The position numbers and the translations under genes are program-made. This document shows, piece after piece, positions 60,211 to 64,000 of a DNA stretch of 64,000 nt. The stretch's first letter is position 1. The number at the start of each line of letters is the position of its first letter. The notes under the pieces are model-generated. The model was not told where the DNA came from. It ran no database searches and saw only the letters and a program-made list of their open reading frames with translations. The stretch covers positions 1,280,001-1,344,000 of the forward strand of contig NC_011144.1 of assembly GCF_000017265.1 (NCBI RefSeq). Direction: 5' to 3'. The stretch comes from Phenylobacterium zucineum HLK1. GTDB taxonomy: Bacteria; Pseudomonadota; Alphaproteobacteria; Caulobacterales; Caulobacteraceae.

Positions 60211-61041
60211 TCAGGCGAAGGCGATCCAGCGGCCCGCTGCGGCGGTCATCACCCAGACCAGCAGGGCGGCGTAGGCCAGCCCCTTCGTCGCCGCCCCGGC
60301 CCCGCCGCTGCGGCCGGCGGTGACCACCTGGACGACCGCCGCGCCGAGGACCCAGGCGGCGAAGACCCAGGCGAAGGCCTTGTTGGCCGGGTCCAGCCGG
60401 GCGAAGTCGTCGGGCGGGATCACGAGGTGGGTCATCACCCACTGGACCGCGATCAGGGCGACGAGCCCCGTCAGGTAGAGGATCCGCGTCAGGCCGCGCG
60501 TGACGAACAGCACGACGAGCGCGGCGGCGGTGATCACGTGCCAGAGGCCGGGGTTGACCAGCTTGGAGACGCCGAACACCAGCAGGCCGAGGGCGAAGAT
60601 CGCGAGCCCGGCCAGGGCCCAGAGGCGGCCGGCGCCGCCCAGCGCTCCGTCGCGGCGGGCCGCGGGCATCGCGACCCCGTAGGTGAGGACGATCGCCGCG
60701 GCCAGGCCCAGCATCTTCGCCGTGAAGGCCTCGGACGTGTAGAGCCGCTCGGCGTTGGAGGCGCCGATCAGCAGGCCCGTGACGATGACGCCCGCGACGC
60801 CCAGGTGCATCCAGGGGCGGACGTTGCGCTCGACCTCGGCCGGCGTCTCGTCGGTGAGCCCGTAGCCGATCAGCCGAAGGTTCAGGAGGATGCTGGCGCC
60901 GCCCAGCAGGGCGATGGAGAGGAGGTGCAGCACCTCCCACTGGGCGAAATAGGGCTTCACCCAGGCGCCGGGGAAGGTGTCGTCCAGCGTCGCCACCCAG
61001 GGGGCGATGGCCGGGAAGAAATCCTGCGGAGCCAGGCTCAT
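60211..61041 (-). CDS. Polytopic membrane protein, paralogue of the upstream one
   Basis: A 276-residue membrane protein with about eight hydrophobic spans. WEVLHLLSIALLGGASILLNLRLIG near residue 37 matches, in pattern, the E-x2-H-(x)11-12-LR-L segment of the protein encoded upstream at 61038-61652. The two genes overlap by ATGA. The conserved His in a membrane helix could ligate haem or bind a quinone, but this is only a suggestion. No signal peptide. Family DUF6644-like; function unknown. Confidence 0.7.
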   Translation of the reverse strand: MSLAPQDFFPAIAPWVATLDDTFPGAWVKPYFAQWEVLHLLSIALLGGASILLNLRLIGYGLTDETPAEVERNVRPWMHLGVAGVIVTGLLIGASNAERLYTSEAFTAKMLGLAAAIVLTYGVAMPAARRDGALGGAGRLWALAGLAIFALGLLVFGVSKLVNPGLWHVITAAALVVLFVTRGLTRILYLTGLVALIAVQWVMTHLVIPPDDFARLDPANKAFAWVFAAWVLGAAVVQVVTAGRSGGAGAATKGLAYAALLVWVMTAAAGRWIAFA

Positions 61042-61652
61042 TGCGGCATGTCCTCGAGGTCGATCGCGCCGCGGTCGGACGTGGCGCACTCCTGGGCGGC
61101 GTTGGCCCAGCGGGGCAGGGGCTTGCCGCACTCGTACCAGTCGTAGGCGATGAAGCGGCCGAAGGTGATGACGGCGACCCAGGCGAGGATCGAGACGGTC
61201 GCCGAGATCCGCGCCGGAGCCGGCGGCCTGGGCGCGGCGTCCCAGTCGTGCCGGTTCCGCTGCACGCGCCAGTGGAAGACGAGGATGTTGATCAGGGCGA
61301 GCGCCAGGAACACCAGCTTCAGGCGGAACCACAGATTGTGGTAGTAAACCAATGGCTTGGCGTAGAAGAGCGCCACGCCGGTCAGCACCATCAGCAGGAA
61401 GCCCGCCACCGTCAGCGGCAGCACTCGGTCGCTGATCACCGAGACCGGCGTCTTCTTGAACGCCACGCCCAGCAGCCGCAGGTCCACCAGGAAGATGGTG
61501 CCGGCGAACAGCATCAGCGCCAGGACGTGGGTGCCTTCCAGGAGGCCCCAGAAGTTGAGCGAGCCCGCGAGCGCCTCGCTCCAGGACAGGTCGTATTCGC
61601 CCGGGCCCTTGCCGAGCCGGGTCGCAAGCCAGACGAGGAAGTCCCGTAGCAC
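61038..61652 (-). CDS. Polytopic membrane protein with conserved E-x2-H motif
   Basis: A 204-residue membrane protein starting with GTG. Four to five spans are visible; the second carries LEGTHVLALMLFAGTIFLVDLRLLG. A short periplasmic or cytoplasmic tail near the end has cysteines (YECGK, AQECA). It opens a two-gene operon with the larger paralogue and has a run of G residues as ribosome-binding site. An operator-like dyad lies 11-33 nt upstream of its start. Function unknown. Confidence 0.7.
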   Translation of the reverse strand: MLRDFLVWLATRLGKGPGEYDLSWSEALAGSLNFWGLLEGTHVLALMLFAGTIFLVDLRLLGVAFKKTPVSVISDRVLPLTVAGFLLMVLTGVALFYAKPLVYYHNLWFRLKLVFLALALINILVFHWRVQRNRHDWDAAPRPPAPARISATVSILAWVAVITFGRFIAYDWYECGKPLPRWANAAQECATSDRGAIDLEDMPQ

Positions 61653-61662
61653 CTTAGCCCCC

Positions 61663-61685
61663 CTAGAACATACCGGTCTTTCTAG
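61663..61685. promoter_or_regulatory. Nested dyad CTAGAA...ACCGGT...TTCTAG
   Basis: Arms CTAGAA (61663-61668) and TTCTAG (61680-61685) enclose the palindrome ACCGGT (61672-61677). It is unusually AT-rich for this genome. It lies immediately upstream of the membrane-protein operon start (GTG 61652), overlapping where the ribosome-binding site and transcription start would be, as expected for a repressor operator. Confidence 0.4.
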
Positions 61686-61815
61686 AGGCCCGCGCGTCTC
61701 GTGTCGATTGCGGCGATGCTACGCCGGCGCAACATGGCCGACGGGCCGCCGGCTGGCGCCACGCTAAGCGCCGCCGCAGAGTCGCGGCAACCGCCGATTC
61801 AAAAGTGCGGAATGT

Positions 61816-62337
61816 TCAGGCCGCCGGGACGGCCGGCGCGATCTGGTCGCGCAGCATCTTGAGCGCGGTCTTCAGGGCCTGCAGGCGAACCTCGGCCCGG
61901 CCCACGTCGCCGAAGGCTTCTTTGCGGTGCGCGGTCGGGCTGCCGTGCCGCGCGCACGCGAAGTGCACGAGGCCGGCGGGCTGCCCTGGTCCGCCCTCGG
62001 CGAAGCCGGTGATCGAGACGGCGACGTCGGCCTTCGAGGCGGCGAGGGCGCCGTCGGCCATGGCCCTGGCCGCGCGCTCGGAGACCGCGCCGTCGTCCTC
62101 CAGCACCTTCAGCGGCACGCCCAGCATCTCGTGCTTGGCCTCGTGGGTGTAGACGACGAAGCCGCGCTCGAAGGCGTGGGAGAGGCCCGGCACGTCGGTC
62201 AGCAGCGAGGCCAGCAGCCCGCCGGTGCAGCTCTCGGCGGTGGCCAGCGTCAGCCGGCGATCGCACGCCTCGCGCAGGACGTCCTGGGCGAGGCGGTCGA
62301 TCTCGGGAGGCAGGGCGGGTTCGAGCGCCTCGGCCAT
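61816..62337 (-). CDS. pncC: Nicotinamide-nucleotide amidase PncC (CinA C-terminal domain)
   Basis: A 173-residue protein equal to the C-terminal domain of CinA. TAESCTGGLLASLLTDVPG is the catalytic region, followed by the VYTHEAKHEMLGV and GFAEGGPGQPAGLVHFA signatures. It deamidates nicotinamide mononucleotide to nicotinic acid mononucleotide for NAD recycling. The N-terminal MoCF-like domain of full CinA is absent, as in stand-alone PncC. Confidence 0.9.
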   Translation of the reverse strand: MAEALEPALPPEIDRLAQDVLREACDRRLTLATAESCTGGLLASLLTDVPGLSHAFERGFVVYTHEAKHEMLGVPLKVLEDDGAVSERAARAMADGALAASKADVAVSITGFAEGGPGQPAGLVHFACARHGSPTAHRKEAFGDVGRAEVRLQALKTALKMLRDQIAPAVPAA

Positions 62338-62356
62338 GTGCAGGTCGGCGTCCCGG

Positions 62357-62926
62357 TCAGTGCCTGGCGGCCGAACCGCCCATTTCGGCCATCAGCTCCT
62401 CCTTGCGGGCCTTGAGCTGTTCGCCGACGGCCTTCAGGTCCATGTCCGACTTGCGGCACTCGGGGAAGTACTCCTTCTCCTCCTCCTCGACGTGGTGCTC
62501 GATCATCTCCTTCAGCACCGTGACCTTGGCGTCGTACATCTCGTCGGAGGGCTTCATCTTCTTGAGCTGGGCCATCAGGTCCCTGGCCGAAGCGTGCTCG
62601 ACGACGGCCTCATTGACCGTGTCCTGCTCGTCCACGTGCGGCCGCGACGCGGGATAGAAGATCTCCTCCTCGATCTGCATGTGGACGGCGAGCTCCATGT
62701 GGATCTGCTCGTAGATCGCCTGCTTCTTGGCGTCGTCCTCCTTGGCCTTCTCGTACTGGGCGAACAGCTTCTCGACGGCGCGGTGGTCCTGCATCAGCAG
62801 GCGGGTCGCCGGATCGCTCTTCGGCGCGGCGGTCTTCTTCGCCGTGCTCTTGCCAGCCGAGGCGGACTTCGACTTCGCGGCGGCGGATTTCGTCTTCTTG
62901 GCGGTGGACTGGCTCGCGGCGGCCAT
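62357..62926 (-). CDS. Hemerythrin-like HHE protein with Lys/Ala/Ser-rich N-terminal tail
   Basis: A 189-residue protein. Residues about 39-150 form a hemerythrin/HHE domain (QDHRAVEKLF, HMQIEEEIFYP, VEHASARDL, IEHHVEEEEKEYFP) whose His and Glu residues would bind a di-iron centre. The first 38 residues are a Lys/Ala/Ser/Thr tail (repeats of AKK and KS) resembling histone H1 or AlgP tails. No signal peptide. Such proteins sense or store O2 or iron; the tail may bind DNA (inference). It lies 110 bp from the divergent oxidase gene. Confidence 0.88.
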   Translation of the reverse strand: MAAASQSTAKKTKSAAAKSKSASAGKSTAKKTAAPKSDPATRLLMQDHRAVEKLFAQYEKAKEDDAKKQAIYEQIHMELAVHMQIEEEIFYPASRPHVDEQDTVNEAVVEHASARDLMAQLKKMKPSDEMYDAKVTVLKEMIEHHVEEEEKEYFPECRKSDMDLKAVGEQLKARKEELMAEMGGSAARH

Positions 62927-63036
62927 GACGGCTCTCCAGGCTGGGGGCAGGCGTTGTCGGTTGAACCCGCGCGAACGGCCCAGGTTCCTCGGAACGCGGC
63001 CTTGATTTTCCGTTCGCCGGCAGGTCGTTAGGGGCC

Positions 63037-64000
63037 ATGAGCGGACCGGTGGTGACCATTGCGGGGGCGGGCGCCCTGGGTCTCGGCGCGGCCCTGGCCC
63101 TGGCGGACGCCGGATGCCGGGTGACCGTCTGCGATCCGGCGGCGCCGGCGGCCAACGCCTCGGGGGTGGCGGCGGGCATGATCGCCCCGGCCTTCGAGGC
63201 CGTGCTCGACCCGCAGGCGCGACCGCACTTCGAGCTCCTGCTGGCGGCGCGCGACCTGTGGCCGGCCCTGGCCGAGCGGGCCGGGGTGGAGCTGCGCCGC
63301 GACGGCGCCCTGGCCGCCGGGGACGAGGCCTGGCTCGAGGAGGTCGCGCGCGGCCTCGCGGCCCTGGGGTTCAGGGCGATGGAGCTGCCGGGCTCGGCGG
63401 CGCGGGCGATGGCGCCGGGCCTGTCGGAAGACCTGCCGCGCGCCCTGCTGACGCGCGAGGACTGGCGGATCGAGGCCGCCCAGGCCCTTGGCCGGTTGCG
63501 CGCCGCCGCCGAGGCCGCGGGCGTCGCCTTCCGCGCCGAAGCCGTCCGCGAACGCGGCGGCGCCGATGTGCTGATGGTGGCGACCGGGGCGGGCGAGGCG
63601 GATCTCGCGCCCGAGCTGTCCGTGCTCTCGCCGATCAAGGGGCACATCCTGCGCCTGGCGGCGCCCTGGGCGGCCGGCGCCGTGGTGCGTGGCCAGGGCG
63701 CCTATGCGGCGCCCGGCGCGGGGACGATGACCGTCGGGGCGACCATGGAGGCGGGCGTCGCCGACCCGGCGGTGGATCCGGCCAAGGGCGAGCCGCTTCG
63801 CGCCGTCGCGGCGCGGCTGTTCCCGGCGCTGGCCGAGGCGCCCTCCACGCTGGCGGCCGGAATCCGGGCGGCGACGCCCGACGGCCTGCCGATGGTGGGC
63901 TGGAGCGAGGCGCCCGGCGTGCTGCTGGCCGTGGGCGCGCGGCGCAACGGCTGGCTGCTCGCGCCGCTCGTGGCCCAGGTCGTCGCGGCCTGCGTGACGG
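63037..64000 (+). CDS. thiO: FAD-dependent amine/glycine oxidase, ThiO-like (partial)
   Basis: The first 321 codons of an FAD oxidoreductase that runs off the window. GAGALGLGAALALADAG is the N-terminal Rossmann loop that binds FAD, SGVAAGMIAPAF follows, and DLLPVG-type segments (VLMVATGAGEADL, GAYAAPGAGTMTVGATME) fit the glycine oxidase/DAAO family. ThiO makes the glycine imine for thiamin thiazole. Other members oxidise D-amino acids or sarcosine, so the symbol is tentative. No other thiamin gene is visible here. Confidence 0.75.
   Translation, partial: MSGPVVTIAGAGALGLGAALALADAGCRVTVCDPAAPAANASGVAAGMIAPAFEAVLDPQARPHFELLLAARDLWPALAERAGVELRRDGALAAGDEAWLEEVARGLAALGFRAMELPGSAARAMAPGLSEDLPRALLTREDWRIEAAQALGRLRAAAEAAGVAFRAEAVRERGGADVLMVATGAGEADLAPELSVLSPIKGHILRLAAPWAAGAVVRGQGAYAAPGAGTMTVGATMEAGVADPAVDPAKGEPLRAVAARLFPALAEAPSTLAAGIRAATPDGLPMVGWSEAPGVLLAVGARRNGWLLAPLVAQVVAACVT

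Noticed and set aside
1..64000. tRNA, rRNA, CRISPR arrays, insertion sequences, prophage, toxin-antitoxin or defence islands
   Set aside because: I saw no cloverleaf-like T-loop sequences, no regularly spaced direct repeats apart from the 12-bp tandem at 40881, no transposase or integrase motifs, and no abrupt change in base composition.

Overview
This is about 64 kb of very GC-rich (roughly 70% or more), densely packed chromosomal DNA from an alphaproteobacterium. The gene style points to the Caulobacterales, probably a Phenylobacterium or Caulobacter relative: a TonB-dependent receptor, an UrcA-type protein, many short-chain dehydrogenases, feruloyl-CoA synthetase-like and crotonase genes, and an ExoY/ExoA/ExoP/ExoQ-type polysaccharide locus. 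The genus is inference from sequence style only. I found no rRNA, tRNA, CRISPR array, insertion sequence, prophage or replication origin. The reading frames are mostly intact. High GC produces very long open frames antisense to real genes, and I left those out.

Layout. 1-6.3 kb: the end of a c-type cytochrome gene, a small secreted protein, a lipoprotein-like aldo/keto reductase, two overlapping short-chain dehydrogenases, an epoxide-hydrolase-like enzyme, then an operon of a Vgb-like beta-propeller, a class I cytochrome c and a GST. 6.4-10.2 kb: a compact glycan-decoration module of an EcbF/BcbF-type HAD phosphatase, a nucleotidyltransferase-like/APH-kinase fusion and a second nucleotidyltransferase, facing a glycosyltransferase. 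10.4-14 kb: an operon of feruloyl-CoA synthetase-like ligase, GST and crotonase. 14-18.5 kb: an UrcA-like protein, another dehydrogenase, a TonB receptor without a visible signal peptide and a luciferase-like monooxygenase. 18.6-28 kb: mostly housekeeping and respiratory genes (topoisomerase IB, RlmJ, a sugar-phosphate transferase, an AsmA protein, cytochrome c'/b561 pair, hotdog thioesterase, LldD lactate dehydrogenase).

27.6-42.4 kb is an exopolysaccharide locus. It holds the initiating transferase (ExoY type), four glycosyltransferases, an O-acyltransferase, a flippase, a polymerase/ligase, a GH16 lyase-like hydrolase, a Wzc/ExoP tyrosine autokinase, an outer-membrane export protein and a PAP2 phosphatase that could recycle the lipid carrier. 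Together these make a nearly complete Wzx/Wzy-type pathway. 42.4-52.2 kb: amidase, PEP carboxylase with malonyl-CoA synthetase, a Crp/Fnr regulator, a dehydrogenase, pirin, a thioesterase and a SnoaL-like protein. 52.3-64 kb: M13 peptidase, SpoU rRNA/tRNA methyltransferase, hybrid histidine kinase, DODA-type dioxygenase and FMN reductase with a divergent LysR gene, twin membrane proteins, PncC, a hemerythrin with a histone-like tail, and the start of a ThiO-like FAD oxidase.

Two architectural points stand out. Of 13 convergent gene junctions, only one has more than 10 nt between stop codons, and three share a single palindromic CTAG as the stop codon of both genes. Several intergenic dyads (14.4, 38.7, 40.8, 48.7, 59.2 and 61.7 kb) look like regulatory or termination signals.
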